A stretch of 58,095 bases of DNA from CF-161 sp035638495 (GTDB taxonomy: Bacteria; Chloroflexota; Dormibacteria; Dormibacterales; Dormibacteraceae): NCBI GenBank assembly GCA_035638495.1, contig DASQZW010000286.1, positions 1-58,095 on the forward strand, written 5' to 3'. This document shows positions 42,849-51,306 of this stretch, in pieces. The notes below the pieces were generated by a model. It did not search any database, had not been told where the DNA came from, and was given only the letters and a program-made list of their open reading frames with translations. How positions within the stretch are numbered: the stretch's first letter is position 1; the number at the start of each line of letters is the position of its first letter. The translations under genes were made by a program, and so were the position numbers.

Positions 42849-43688
42849 TCAGACATTGCCGCCACCTGGCTGCGACACCAGCGAGGCCGGGTGCCGACGC
42901 CGGCCGAGCAGCCAGGCCGCGATCAGAGCCAGCGCGATCGCCAGCGGGACGAAGACCGCCGCCTCGATGCCCTGGAATGTCCAGAACCGGTCGGCCGGCT
43001 GGTACCAGGCTCCCTGGAACAGGCCGGCGCCGTGGATGTCCGCCGCCGTCAGGGGACAGGGCGCCGCGGCCCGGGCGTCGCACACGACCAGGATCGCCCC
43101 CGTGGCCTGGTGGCCCGCACCGTCGACGATGGTCGATGGCGTCGCCTGCGGCCACGCGCCGGGAGGCAGCCCCGCTCCCACGCCTGGGTCCGCGAGGCCG
43201 AGGACGGGCGGCAGGAACCGCGGCCGGAGGGCCAGCGCCACCACCAGGCGCGGGCCCGTGAACGCCGCCAGCGTCAGGAGCGCCGCGGGGAGGATACGGA
43301 CCGTCAGAGCGCCGAACGCGGCACCCGCCGCGGCCGCGAACAGGCTGTAGGCGGCCGGCACCATCCCCGCCTCGTCGAACGCCGGCCACATGCCCTGCGC
43401 CGGCGCCAGGCGGAGCGCCCACCATGTCCCCACCGCCGCGGCGGCGGCGCCGGCCAGCAGCGCGATGCCCAGGACGAAGGTGAGCGCCGCCAGCGCGCCG
43501 GGCAGCCGGTCCCACCCCAGCTCGATCGCGACCAGCGCCGCCGTGCTCGTCCCGACCAGGGCCGGCAGCGCGACGAGCGCGACCTGCGCCAGGAGCGCCG
43601 AGCCGCCTGCCGCACCGGCGAGCACGACGACCGCACAGGTGATGACGGTCGCAGCCAGCACTGCCAGCGTGAAGGTCGGATGCCACAT
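42849..43688 (-). CDS. Membrane protein resembling ABC-transporter-associated permeases
   Basis: About 279 residues with five or six membrane helices and an extracytoplasmic loop near residues 180-235. The segment WYQPADRFWTFQGIEAAVF just before the last helix is characteristic of actinobacterial membrane proteins usually encoded next to a GntR regulator and an ABC ATPase. Neither gene is present here, so it may be an orphan. ATG 43688 is used; GTG 43703 and ATG 43751 are open and no ribosome site decides. Confidence 0.65.
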   Translation of the reverse strand: MWHPTFTLAVLAATVITCAVVVLAGAAGGSALLAQVALVALPALVGTSTAALVAIELGWDRLPGALAALTFVLGIALLAGAAAAAVGTWWALRLAPAQGMWPAFDEAGMVPAAYSLFAAAAGAAFGALTVRILPAALLTLAAFTGPRLVVALALRPRFLPPVLGLADPGVGAGLPPGAWPQATPSTIVDGAGHQATGAILVVCDARAAAPCPLTAADIHGAGLFQGAWYQPADRFWTFQGIEAAVFVPLAIALALIAAWLLGRRRHPASLVSQPGGGNV

Positions 43689-43776
43689 CACGCGGAGTTT
43701 CACCCCAGCCAAGCTCACCGCCACGCAGGATAGCCCGCCTGCCGGTGCCATCGTCTCCGGTCCGGCGCAGCGGTAG

Positions 43777-43782
43777 TAGAGT
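43777..43782 (+). promoter_or_regulatory. -10 box (TAGAGT) for the gene at 43789
   Basis: TAGAGT ends six bases before GTG 43789; a leaderless mRNA is likely. Confidence 0.55.
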
Positions 43783-43788
43783 GCAGTC

Positions 43789-44616
43789 GTGAGCAGGCAC
43801 GAGCAGGACTCCCAGTCGCTCGATGCCCTCGAGCGGAAGATCGACCGCTACCTGGAGGCGCGGGTCGAGGACGGTAGGCTGCGCGAGCTCAGGCGCATCG
43901 GCTCCGCTGGCCCGGGCCTCGCGCTGGGGCTGGGCTCGCTGGGCATGGCCGTTCCGATCAACATCCTGACCGTCATCTTCGTGCATGGGGTGACCGTGCT
44001 CCCCGCCCTGCTCGTTCAGTGGCTTGCCATCGGCGGGATCAACATCGCGTACGCCGCGACCTGGGCGAGCGTGCGGCGGGCCATGCTGCGCCACCTGGGG
44101 GCCCCGACGGGCTCGCCGCCGGTGCCGTCGCCGGAGCCGGTCCCCGCGCCGCAGCCGGCGCCCGCTATCTCCGCGGCTCCGCGCGCCTCGCTGGCGGCCC
44201 CGCCCGACCCCCTCCTGCGCCTGCCGCTGGAGGTCCGTGCCAAGGCGGAGCAGATCCGTCTCAAGGCCGACATGTTCTCGCGCGAGTTCGAGAAGGCGCC
44301 GATGGGGTCGAGGAACCTCTACATCCTTCGCCGGATCCAGGCCGAGTACCTGCCGGCCACCCTCGAGTCCTACCTTGCGCTGGGTGGCGACGACCGCGCG
44401 CGCAGCCCCGACGGGCGCACCGGGCAGCAGGTGCTGCGCGACCAGCTGCAGCTCCTCGACGGGAAGCTCGACGAGATCGCCGACGACCTGCAGCGTGAAA
44501 ACATCGACCGCCTCCTCACCAACGAGCGGTTCCTGGAGGAGCACTTCGGCAGGGGCGCCGGCGAGCTCGACGCCCTGATCCACGGCGACAAGGCGCCCTC
44601 GCGCTCGGGTCAGTAG
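43789..44616 (+). CDS. Predicted membrane-anchored protein with XpaC-like C-terminus
   Basis: 275 residues. A charged N-terminal helix, two membrane helices (about 46-66 and 70-90), a Pro/Ala/Ser linker and a helical C-terminal domain (LYILRRIQAEYLPATLESYLALGG, then QLLDGKLDEIADDLQRENIDRLLTNERFLEEHF). The latter resembles the 5-bromo-4-chloroindolyl phosphate hydrolysis (XpaC) family, which occurs with TelA-type tolerance proteins; no such partner is nearby. The match is weak. The gene stands alone, with its own leaderless promoter. Confidence 0.65.
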   Translation: MSRHEQDSQSLDALERKIDRYLEARVEDGRLRELRRIGSAGPGLALGLGSLGMAVPINILTVIFVHGVTVLPALLVQWLAIGGINIAYAATWASVRRAMLRHLGAPTGSPPVPSPEPVPAPQPAPAISAAPRASLAAPPDPLLRLPLEVRAKAEQIRLKADMFSREFEKAPMGSRNLYILRRIQAEYLPATLESYLALGGDDRARSPDGRTGQQVLRDQLQLLDGKLDEIADDLQRENIDRLLTNERFLEEHFGRGAGELDALIHGDKAPSRSGQ

Positions 44617-44779
44617 CACTGAGCAGATGCTCGCGCTCGGTAGCCGACGTCGGCGGCCGGCCGCCCAGCAGGCGTCGCCGAAAATGGTGGCGGAATGGTT
44701 TCGGAGAGCGAGGACCAGAGGATCGCCCGCAGCCGGGTCGCCAGACCATTTCGTGACCACGGCCCTGCCCGAAACGAAA
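44617..44779. other. Intergenic region without a recognised gene
   Basis: Between the XpaC-like gene and the tRNA terminator. I see no gene, no clear promoter and no repeat here. The region is more even in composition (GAAAATGG, GAAACGAAAG) than the coding sequence around it. Confidence 0.5.
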
Positions 44780-44803
44780 GAGGCCGCCTAGGTGGGCGGC
44801 CTC
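44780..44803 (-). terminator. Terminator of the tRNA-fMet gene
   Basis: GAGGCCGCC and GGCGGCCTC form a perfect nine-base-pair stem with a six-base loop. On the minus strand it is followed by TTTCGTTTC, which makes it a rho-independent terminator 18 bases after the tRNA. Confidence 0.8.
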
Positions 44804-44821
44804 GGGAGTTGGTGAAGCTAG

Positions 44822-44893
44822 TTGCGGGGGTCGGATTCGAACCGACGACCTTCGGGTTATGAGCCCGACGAGCTGCCGCTGCTCCACCCCGCG
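44822..44893 (-). tRNA. Initiator tRNA-fMet (CAT anticodon)
   Basis: The minus strand folds as a tRNA of 72 nucleotides. The acceptor stem is C-GCGGGG against CCCCGC-A, with the unpaired C1-A72 pair that marks initiators. The anticodon stem-loop is GGG-CTCATAA-CCC with the three G-C pairs that direct it to the ribosomal P site. The T arm reads GTCGG-TTCGAAT-CCGAC, and the D loop is short (seven bases). CCA is not encoded. A TATACT box lies five bases upstream of the first base. Confidence 0.93.
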
Positions 44894-44898
44894 AGGTG

Positions 44899-44904
44899 AG
44901 TATA
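44899..44904 (-). promoter_or_regulatory. -10 box (TATACT) of the tRNA-fMet gene
   Basis: TATACT on the minus strand, five bases before tRNA base 1. Transcription would start at or within about two bases of the mature 5' end. I see no good -35 box. Confidence 0.6.
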
Positions 44905-44941
44905 CCGCCCCGGGGTGGCGGCGTGCCGGGAGCGGCCGCGC

Positions 44942-45367
44942 TCAGCCGAATAGGCGGCGCAGGGCGTCCAGCGGACCGCCCGAGCTCGAGCTCGAGCTCG
45001 AGTTCGACGCCTTGCGCCGGGCCGCGGCCGGCACCGCGCTGCTGGGGGGCGGCGTCGTGATCAGGTACAGCTTCTCGTTGCTCCGCGCGTAGCCGTCCCT
45101 GCGGGCCTCCTCCTCCGCGGCGGCGCCCGACGTCACCGAGCCGATGTCCTTTCGATAGGCGTCGTTCGTGGAGCGCAGGGCCGCGTTCCGGTCGCTCAGG
45201 GCCGCCGCCTGCTGGCTGAGCGACCGGTTGAGGGATAACTCCTGGATCAGGGAGCCCACCATCCACAGGCCGAACACGGCCATCGCCGCCAGGAGAAACG
45301 TCTGGTGCGTGAGCCGAACCCGCTTGTCGACGATGCCGTTGCTGGCAGAAGCTCTTCGTGGGCGCAT
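44942..45367 (-). CDS. FtsB/DivIC-like septum protein
   Basis: 141 residues. A short basic N-terminus, one membrane helix (QTFLLAAMAVFGLWMVGSLI) and a coiled coil (LNRSLSQQAAALSDRNAALRSTNDAYRKDI) are the layout of FtsB/DivIC septum-formation initiators, followed by ARRDGYARSNEKLYLIT, the family's YxxxGEkvy-like region. The C-terminus adds a serine tract of seven residues encoded by an hexanucleotide repeat. It probably recruits FtsL/FtsQ partners to the division site. A good TTGGCG-N17-TATATT promoter precedes it. Confidence 0.82.
   Translation of the reverse strand: MRPRRASASNGIVDKRVRLTHQTFLLAAMAVFGLWMVGSLIQELSLNRSLSQQAAALSDRNAALRSTNDAYRKDIGSVTSGAAAEEEARRDGYARSNEKLYLITTPPPSSAVPAAARRKASNSSSSSSSGGPLDALRRLFG
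44981..45004. repeat. CGAGCT hexanucleotide tandem repeat in the ftsB-like gene
   Basis: Three perfect CGAGCT units and a fourth CGAGTT. The unit length keeps the frame, so changes in copy number would only lengthen or shorten the serine tract near the C-terminus. Confidence 0.65.
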
Positions 45368-45409
45368 GCGAGAAGGGTCAAGTGATGCCGGCCGATACTC
45401 GACAACGTC

Positions 45410-45438
45410 AATATAACATCGGCCCGCCGACCCGCCAA
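45410..45438 (-). promoter_or_regulatory. Promoter of the ftsB-like gene
   Basis: On the minus strand, TTGGCG (45433-45438) and TATATT (45410-45415) with a 17-base spacer. The mRNA would start near 45403, leaving a leader of about 35 bases. One of the best sigma-70-like promoters in the window. Confidence 0.65.
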
Positions 45439-45473
45439 TGGGTCACTTGTACCCCCTCGGGTGGGAGTCGCCG

Positions 45474-46208
45474 TCAATCCTCCGGATCGCCGCGCGGTTC
45501 CCACTGCGCCGCGAAGCGGTCGCGGAAGCGCTGGCCGGCCGCGCGCAGCGCGTCCTCTGGGTTGACGTCTCGCCGCCGTGCCAGGCCGACCACGGCCAGC
45601 AGCAGCTCGCCCGCCTCCCGAAACGCATCCTCAGAGTCCGCCGCGGCCGCCAGGGCCCGCGCCCGCTCGGCGATCGCCTCTACCTCGCCTCCCGCCGGCG
45701 CGGGGTCGAACCCGACCCGCGCCGCCCGCTTCTGCATGCCCGACGTCCACGCCAGCGCGGGCAGCGTCACCGAGACGCGGTCCACCGGGGTCTCGGACCC
45801 GCGGCCGTCCCTCGCCGCCTCCTCCGCCTTGCGCCGCTCCCACACGCGCAGGACGTCGGCGGCGTCCGCGACGCGCTCGTCGCCGAAGACGTGCGGGTGG
45901 CGGGCCACCATCTTGGCGGCCACGGCCTCGGACAGCCGGGCCGCGTCGAAGCCGCCCCGCTCCTCGGCGATCGCCGCGTGCATCGCGACCTGGAACAGCA
46001 CGTCGCCGAGCTCCTCCATGAGCTTGCCGTCGTCCAGGCGGCGGTCGATCACCTCCAGGAGCTCGTGGGTCTCTTCCAGGAGGTACGGCCTGAGCGACTC
46101 GTGCGACTGCTCGCGGTCCCAGGGGCAGCCGTCAGGAGCCCGCAGCCGGCGCGCCACCTCGAAGCTGGCGCCGATGCCCTCCGGGTAGGGTCGCCCGCCC
46201 TCAGGCAT
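45474..46208 (-). CDS. mazG: MazG family nucleoside triphosphate pyrophosphohydrolase
   Basis: 244 residues. RLRAPDGCPWDREQSHESLRPYLLEETHELLEVID and MEELGDVLFQVAMHAAIAEE are the MazG metal-binding helices (EExxE and ExxD). VWERRKAEEAARD follows as in full-length MazG, and the C-terminal half is a weaker second MazG repeat. It removes abnormal or excess NTPs. ATG 46208 overlaps the end of mfd by eight bases. The order pth-mfd-mazG is common in several bacterial phyla. Confidence 0.92.
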   Translation of the reverse strand: MPEGGRPYPEGIGASFEVARRLRAPDGCPWDREQSHESLRPYLLEETHELLEVIDRRLDDGKLMEELGDVLFQVAMHAAIAEERGGFDAARLSEAVAAKMVARHPHVFGDERVADAADVLRVWERRKAEEAARDGRGSETPVDRVSVTLPALAWTSGMQKRAARVGFDPAPAGGEVEAIAERARALAAAADSEDAFREAGELLLAVVGLARRRDVNPEDALRAAGQRFRDRFAAQWEPRGDPED

Positions 46209-49200
46209 TGCCGACCCGCACCGCGGCGTCCTCGTACAGCTCGGCCATGGCGTCCAGCAGGTTCATGAGCTCGTCCCTCCAGCCCTCGCCCTGCCGCCGC
46301 AGCAGCAGGCGGTTGGGCCGCACGCGCAGACGTCCGCTGAAGCGGCGCTCCAGCGTCTCAACATCCAGCAGGCGCTCCGGGTCCACCTTGATCGCCGTGT
46401 CGCGGCCGTCGGTGGCGATCGAGCGCAGCCCCAGCCGCTGCCCCTTTAGCTTCACCCTCAGCGAGTAGACCAGGTTGCCGAGCTGCGCCGGTGGCGGCCC
46501 GTAGCGGTCCCGCAGCGAGCGAAGCACGCCCTCCAGCTCAGCCTCGTCTTCCGCCGCCGCGAGCTGCCGGTACGCGTCGAGGCGCAGCCGCTCGTCCCGG
46601 ATGTACGAGCGCGGCACGAAGTGATCGAGCGGGAGGTCGATGCTCAGCTCCGGGGTCGACAGAACGTCGCCGACGCGCGATTCCTCCGCGCCCGAGCGGA
46701 GCTTCGCCACCGCGCCCTGCAGCATCTGCAGGTACATCTCGAACCCGACCGATGCGATCGCGCCGTGCTGCTCAACGCCGAGCAGGTTCCCGGCGCCGCG
46801 AATCTCGAGGTCGCGGAGCGCGATCTTGAACCCCTGGCCCAGCTCGTGCAGGCCCGACATGACGTCCAGCCGCTTGTCGGCAGCCTCCGTCAGCGACTTC
46901 GCAGGGTCGTAGAGGAAGTAGACGTAGGCGCGCTTGCCCGCCCGGCCGACGCGGCCCCGAAGCTGGTAGAGCTGCGACAGCCCGAAGCGATCGGACCGCT
47001 CCACCACCATCGTGTTCACGTTCGGGATGTCCAGCCCTGACTCGATGATCGTGGTGCAGACCAGGACGTCGTACTTGCCCGCCGCGAAGTCGACCATGAC
47101 GCGGGCCAGGTCGTCCTCCTCCATCTGGCCATGCCCGATCGCGATCCGCGCCCTGGGCACCAGGCGGGTGATGCGCTGCGCCGCACGGTCGATCGTGCGG
47201 ACGCGGTTGTGGACGTAGTAGACCTGCCCGCCGCGGTCGAGCTCGCGGTCGATCACCTCGGCGATCAGCTGCTCGTCGTCGGCGGTCACGTACGTCTTGA
47301 TCGGCTGACGGTCCTCGGGCGGCGTCTGGATCACGCTCATGTCTCGGATGCCGACCACCGCCATGTGGAGCGTGCGGGGGATCGGCGTCGCGGAGAGGGA
47401 GAGCACGTCCAGGTTCGTGCGCATCCGCTTGAACCGCTCCTTCTGCATGACGCCGAACCGCTGCTCCTCGTCGATGATCAGCAGACCGAGCCACTTGAAC
47501 CGCACATCGCGCTGGAGCAGTCGGTGCGTGCCGATCACGATGTCCACCGCGCCGGCCTTCACCCCGGCCAGCGTCCGCTTCTGCTCATCCTCAGTGCGGA
47601 ATCGGGAGAGCACCTCGATCGTCAGCGGGTACTTCGCCAGCCGGTCGCGGAACACCTGGTAGTGCTGCTGGACGAGAACGGTGGTCGGCGCCAGCAGCGC
47701 GACCTGGCGGCCGCTCATCACGGCCTTGAACGCGGCCCGCAGCGCGACCTCCGTCTTGCCGAAACCGACGTCGCCGCAGAGGAGCCGGTCCATCGGCCGC
47801 TCCGACTCCATGTCCGCCTTGATGTCCGCCAGCGCCTGGATCTGATCGGTCGTCTCCTCGTACGGGAACGACTCCTCCAGCTCCGCCTGCCAGGGCGTAT
47901 CGGGTGCGAACGCGAAGCCCGGTCTGCTCTCCCGGCGCGCGTACATCTTGAGCAGGTCGTCCGCCACGTCCTCGACGCTCTTGCGCGCGCGCGCACGGGC
48001 CCGCTCCCAGTCGCCGGTGCCGAGGCGGTGCAGCGGCGGCCGGTCCTCGCTGCCGCCGACGTACTTCTGAACCCGGTCCAGGCTCTCGACCGGCACGAAG
48101 AGCTTGTCGCCCTCGGCGTACTCGAGCTCGAGGTACTCGCGCTGGATCTTGCCGTCCTGCTCGGGATCCTCCGCGTCGATCAGGCGCATGCCGTTGAACC
48201 GGGCGATCCCGTGGTCCACGTGCACCACCAGCTCGCCTGGCTCGAACTCGAGGTGCAGCGTCACCTCGCCCCGTGTCGACCGGCGCGAGGGGCGGGTGGC
48301 CACCCGGCGGACGCGGCCGAACAGCTCGGCGTCGCTGAACAGCTGCACGCCGAGGTCGTCGCTCCGGCAGCCGGCCGCGAGGTCGACGTCGGCCCGGTAC
48401 AGGCCCGGCTCCGGCGCCAGGTCCGCGTTCAGGTCGACCTCTATCGGGGTCGCACGGACGCCCGCCTCCCGCAGGAGAACCTCCGCCCGCTCGCCCTGCT
48501 CGGTCGCGAGCACGACGGTCATCGTCCGGGCCGCCTCGGCCAGCTCGGCGACGGCGCGCGGGCGCCCGACCACCGGCTCCAGCTCGCGCCAGCCGAGGTC
48601 GGCGGCGCCCTCGACCTCGGCCGCCGACGCCGTCAGCACCGAGCGACCACCGCGACCCAGGTTCACCGTGCGGTCGATGCCCACCATCGGCGGGACGAAG
48701 CCGACCGGCAGCTCGCCGTCGCGGGACTCCGCCTCGGCCAGCATGAGCGTCTCGTCCTGCAGCTCGCGGGCGTCGGCGAGCTGGCGCTCGGGCTCCAGGT
48801 CGACCACCACCGCGTTCTCGGGCAGGTGGTCCAGGAGCGACGGCAGGCGCGCGTCCAGGTAGGCGCCGTACAGCTCGACACCGGGGAAGGCTCCGCCGGC
48901 GGCCAGCCGCTCCAGGTCCTCCTCCCACTCGGCCCGCACGTCCGCGCGCAGACCGTCCAGCGCAGCCGCGGACCGCAGCGCCGCCGCGGCGGCGGCGCCC
49001 CGATCAGGTCCGAGCAGCAGCTCGCGGCCGGGGCGCACGGTCACCTGGGGCACGGCCATCACCGAGCGCTGGTTCCTCGGGTCGTACAGCCGCAGGGTCT
49101 CCAGGTCCGAGCCGAAGAACTCCGCCCGCACCGGCGACCGCGCCGCCGCCGGGAACACGTCCAGGATGCCGCCCCGGAGGGCGAACTGCCCGGCCGTCTC

Positions 49201-49707
49201 GGCCAGCGGCTCGCGGGCGTACCCCAGCTCGACCAGGCGGGCCGCGAGCTGCGTCGGATCCGACTGCAGGCCCGGCTTGAGCACCAGGGTCGTCGCCGAC
49301 AGGTCCTCCCGCCCCACCGTCATGCGCATCAGCGCCCGCCGGGACGAAACCACCACGCACGGCTCGCCCGTGTCGCCCGACGCGGCCAGGGCCGCCAGGG
49401 CCTCCAGCCGGAGGGAGACCGTCTCGTCGAACGCCGGGGGACGGTCCAGGAACGATACCGTCACCTCGGCGAAGTGGTAGACGGAGGGGTGCCCGGCCAG
49501 CCAGAGCCGAAGCTCCCCGATCGAGCGGGCCGGCCCCGGGCAGAGGACCAGGGTCGGCCGGCTCGTCGCCGCCGCGCCCCGGGCCACCGCCGAGAGCAGC
49601 ACCGGCCATGCCGCGCGCGGCAGCCGCCCAGCGCGCAGCCCGGCGCCGGGCCGCTCCAGCCAGCCCCGAAGGGCTCCATCGAACGTCCGTTCCCACAACG
49701 CTGTCAC
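46201..49707 (-). CDS. mfd: Transcription-repair coupling factor Mfd
   Basis: 1168 residues, the full length of the family. The N-terminal UvrB-like part (FALRGGILDVFP), the RNA-polymerase-interacting domain (VHVDHGIARFNGM), then the RecG-like ATPase (RLLCGDVGFGKTEVALRAAFKAV Walker A; LLIIDEEQRFGV as DEEQ; LSATPIPRTLHMAV; TTIIESGLDIPN; QLYQLRGRVGRAGK) and the C-terminal TRCF domain are all present and intact. Mfd displaces stalled RNA polymerase and recruits UvrA. The GTG start overlaps the pth stop. Confidence 0.97.
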   Translation of the reverse strand: MTALWERTFDGALRGWLERPGAGLRAGRLPRAAWPVLLSAVARGAAATSRPTLVLCPGPARSIGELRLWLAGHPSVYHFAEVTVSFLDRPPAFDETVSLRLEALAALAASGDTGEPCVVVSSRRALMRMTVGREDLSATTLVLKPGLQSDPTQLAARLVELGYAREPLAETAGQFALRGGILDVFPAAARSPVRAEFFGSDLETLRLYDPRNQRSVMAVPQVTVRPGRELLLGPDRGAAAAAALRSAAALDGLRADVRAEWEEDLERLAAGGAFPGVELYGAYLDARLPSLLDHLPENAVVVDLEPERQLADARELQDETLMLAEAESRDGELPVGFVPPMVGIDRTVNLGRGGRSVLTASAAEVEGAADLGWRELEPVVGRPRAVAELAEAARTMTVVLATEQGERAEVLLREAGVRATPIEVDLNADLAPEPGLYRADVDLAAGCRSDDLGVQLFSDAELFGRVRRVATRPSRRSTRGEVTLHLEFEPGELVVHVDHGIARFNGMRLIDAEDPEQDGKIQREYLELEYAEGDKLFVPVESLDRVQKYVGGSEDRPPLHRLGTGDWERARARARKSVEDVADDLLKMYARRESRPGFAFAPDTPWQAELEESFPYEETTDQIQALADIKADMESERPMDRLLCGDVGFGKTEVALRAAFKAVMSGRQVALLAPTTVLVQQHYQVFRDRLAKYPLTIEVLSRFRTEDEQKRTLAGVKAGAVDIVIGTHRLLQRDVRFKWLGLLIIDEEQRFGVMQKERFKRMRTNLDVLSLSATPIPRTLHMAVVGIRDMSVIQTPPEDRQPIKTYVTADDEQLIAEVIDRELDRGGQVYYVHNRVRTIDRAAQRITRLVPRARIAIGHGQMEEDDLARVMVDFAAGKYDVLVCTTIIESGLDIPNVNTMVVERSDRFGLSQLYQLRGRVGRAGKRAYVYFLYDPAKSLTEAADKRLDVMSGLHELGQGFKIALRDLEIRGAGNLLGVEQHGAIASVGFEMYLQMLQGAVAKLRSGAEESRVGDVLSTPELSIDLPLDHFVPRSYIRDERLRLDAYRQLAAAEDEAELEGVLRSLRDRYGPPPAQLGNLVYSLRVKLKGQRLGLRSIATDGRDTAIKVDPERLLDVETLERRFSGRLRVRPNRLLLRRQGEGWRDELMNLLDAMAELYEDAAVRVGNA

Positions 49708-50330
49708 GATAGCTCCTCGCAGCCCAGAGATCCAGCCCGGTTGTAAAGATCCATGGCGCGGGTCAGCCCCTCCTCCAGCGCGGTCTGGAGCGCCCCCGCG
49801 GCGCCGTCGACGATCTTGTCGATCACCTCCGCCTCCTCCCGCGAGAAGCGCCCGAGCACATGGCCGGCGCCAGCACTGGAGCCGCGGACGGGCTGCTTGC
49901 CGACGCCGACGCGGAACCGGACGAACGCGTCGCTGTGAAGTGACGCGATGATCGACCGGATCCCGTTGTGGCCGGCGGCCGATCCGCCGATGCGAATCCG
50001 CAGCCGGCAGAGCGGCAGGTCCATCTCGTCGTAGACCACCCAGACGCTCTCGGGGCCGACGTCGAGGTCGCGCGTCGCCTCGAACACCGCGCGGCCGCTG
50101 AGGTTCATGTACGTCTGCGGCTCGAGGAGCCAGACCCGGCGTCCCGCTACGTGGCCGCAGCCGGTCCGCGAGCGCCAGCGTCTGCGGGACAGCTCGATCC
50201 GGTTCCTTGCCGCGAACCGCTCCAGGCAGGACCAGCCCAGGTTGTGCCGGGTGCGCGCGTACTCGGACCCCGGGTTGCCGAGGCCGACGACGATCAGGTC
50301 TGAGTCGGGCGTCTGCGCGGGGAAGGACAT
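49704..50330 (-). CDS. pth: Peptidyl-tRNA hydrolase
   Basis: 208 residues. LIVVGLGNPGSEYARTRHNLGW carries the catalytic His (H29); YMNLSG with Asn, VYDEMDLPLCRLRIRIGGSAAGHNGIRSI with the Asp and the second Asn, and FVRFRVGVGKQP are all conserved. It recycles peptidyl-tRNA that has dropped off the ribosome. ATG 50330 starts the conserved part; the TTG at 50378 abuts the TACAAT box and would not be in the mRNA. The stop overlaps mfd. Confidence 0.95.
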   Translation of the reverse strand: MSFPAQTPDSDLIVVGLGNPGSEYARTRHNLGWSCLERFAARNRIELSRRRWRSRTGCGHVAGRRVWLLEPQTYMNLSGRAVFEATRDLDVGPESVWVVYDEMDLPLCRLRIRIGGSAAGHNGIRSIIASLHSDAFVRFRVGVGKQPVRGSSAGAGHVLGRFSREEAEVIDKIVDGAAGALQTALEEGLTRAMDLYNRAGSLGCEELS

Positions 50331-50378
50331 GGGCACACGGGGGCCTGCGGCAGGGTGCCGCGACCCGCTGTCGGCCAA

Positions 50379-50384
50379 ATTGTA
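50379..50384 (-). promoter_or_regulatory. -10 box (TACAAT) upstream of pth
   Basis: TACAAT on the minus strand. Transcription would start near 50372 and leave a leader of about 42 bases before ATG 50330. Confidence 0.5.
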
Positions 50385-50397
50385 CGGAGCCCGGTGG

Positions 50398-50859
50398 CTA
50401 CAGCCGGCCGGGGGCGGGCCGCAGGCCCGAACGGGCCAGGCACGCCAGCGTGAGCCGGGTCATCTCCCGCTCCTCCGGCGGCGTCGCGTGGTCCCAGCCC
50501 AGCAGGTGGAGCAGGCCATGGACCGAGAGCAGCGCCGCCTCCACCTCGGGCGGGTGACCGAACGCCTCCGCCTGGCGGCCGACAGCCGGCCACGACAGCG
50601 CCAGGTCGCCCAGGTACCCGCCGGCCGCGTCGCCGCTCGGGAAGGACAGCACGTCGGTCGCATGGTCCTCGCCCAGGAACTCCCGGTTCAGCCGGCGCAG
50701 CTCGCGGTCGCCGGTCACGCGGACCGTGAGCGCCGCCGCGCGTCCCGCCGGCGCGGCCGCCGCCGCGACCGCCGCCTCCTCCACGGCCCCGCTCAGGACG
50801 GCGCGCAGGAACGCCGGGGCGATCGGCGCGCGCACCGCCTTGACCACCTCGACCTTCAC
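50398..50859 (-). CDS. ybeY: Endoribonuclease YbeY (16S rRNA maturation)
   Basis: 153 residues from GTG 50859. LNREFLGEDHATDVLSFPS and SVHGLLHLLGWDHATPPEEREM, with the H-x3-H-x5-H zinc site, are diagnostic. The long Ala-rich stretch between residues 20 and 45 is normal for high-GC members. YbeY acts in 16S rRNA 3'-end maturation and ribosome quality control. It lies upstream of pth, so ybeY-pth-mfd-mazG form a run of genome-maintenance and translation genes on the minus strand. Confidence 0.92.
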   Translation of the reverse strand: MKVEVVKAVRAPIAPAFLRAVLSGAVEEAAVAAAAAPAGRAAALTVRVTGDRELRRLNREFLGEDHATDVLSFPSGDAAGGYLGDLALSWPAVGRQAEAFGHPPEVEAALLSVHGLLHLLGWDHATPPEEREMTRLTLACLARSGLRPAPGRL

Positions 50860-50892
50860 CGCGACACCCCGAAGTCCGACAATTGACCTCCC

Positions 50893-51261
50893 GTGATCGG
50901 CATTCTCGCGTTCCTGCACCAGCGCTTCGCGCTGGCCCTCATCCTGTTCGCTGCCGCGCTGGGGGTGTGGGGCACCGTGGCCTTCATCACCCGGCGGCAG
51001 GTCAGCGCCGGGTTCCGCTCCAGCTACGTCCTGATGATCGGCCTGACCGGCGTCCAGGGCGCGATCGGTCTGGTCCTCCTGACCATGACGCAGCCGAAGG
51101 AGCTCCTGCACGTGGTCTACGGCGGGTTCGCGTTCCTGTGGCTGCCCGGCGTCTACTTCTGGGCCGGGCGCGGGACCAGGGCGCGCGAGGCCGCGTTCCT
51201 GACCATCGCCTGCTGGATCGTGGCCATCGCGTTCGGCAGGGGGATCATGACCGGCGCATGA
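50893..51261 (+). CDS. Small four-helix membrane protein
   Basis: 122 residues from GTG 50893. Four hydrophobic helices with a conserved-looking HQRFA segment in helix 1 and LLHVVYGGFAFL in helix 3, which give two His residues within the membrane, a pattern seen in haem-binding COX15-like or cytochrome-b-like proteins. I cannot assign a family with certainty. It diverges from ybeY across 33 bases and precedes the homocysteine methyltransferase gene by 45 bases. Confidence 0.65.
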   Translation: MIGILAFLHQRFALALILFAAALGVWGTVAFITRRQVSAGFRSSYVLMIGLTGVQGAIGLVLLTMTQPKELLHVVYGGFAFLWLPGVYFWAGRGTRAREAAFLTIACWIVAIAFGRGIMTGA

Positions 51262-51306
51262 CGGGCCCGGCCCCTGAGGGACGCCGGGTCCGGTCCCTGT
51301 GGTTAC

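Noticed and set aside
45379..45449. CAAGTGA / TCACTTG inverted repeat upstream of the ftsB-like gene
   Set aside because: Seven-base arms about 60 bases apart are likely to occur by chance; the promoter between them is a better explanation.
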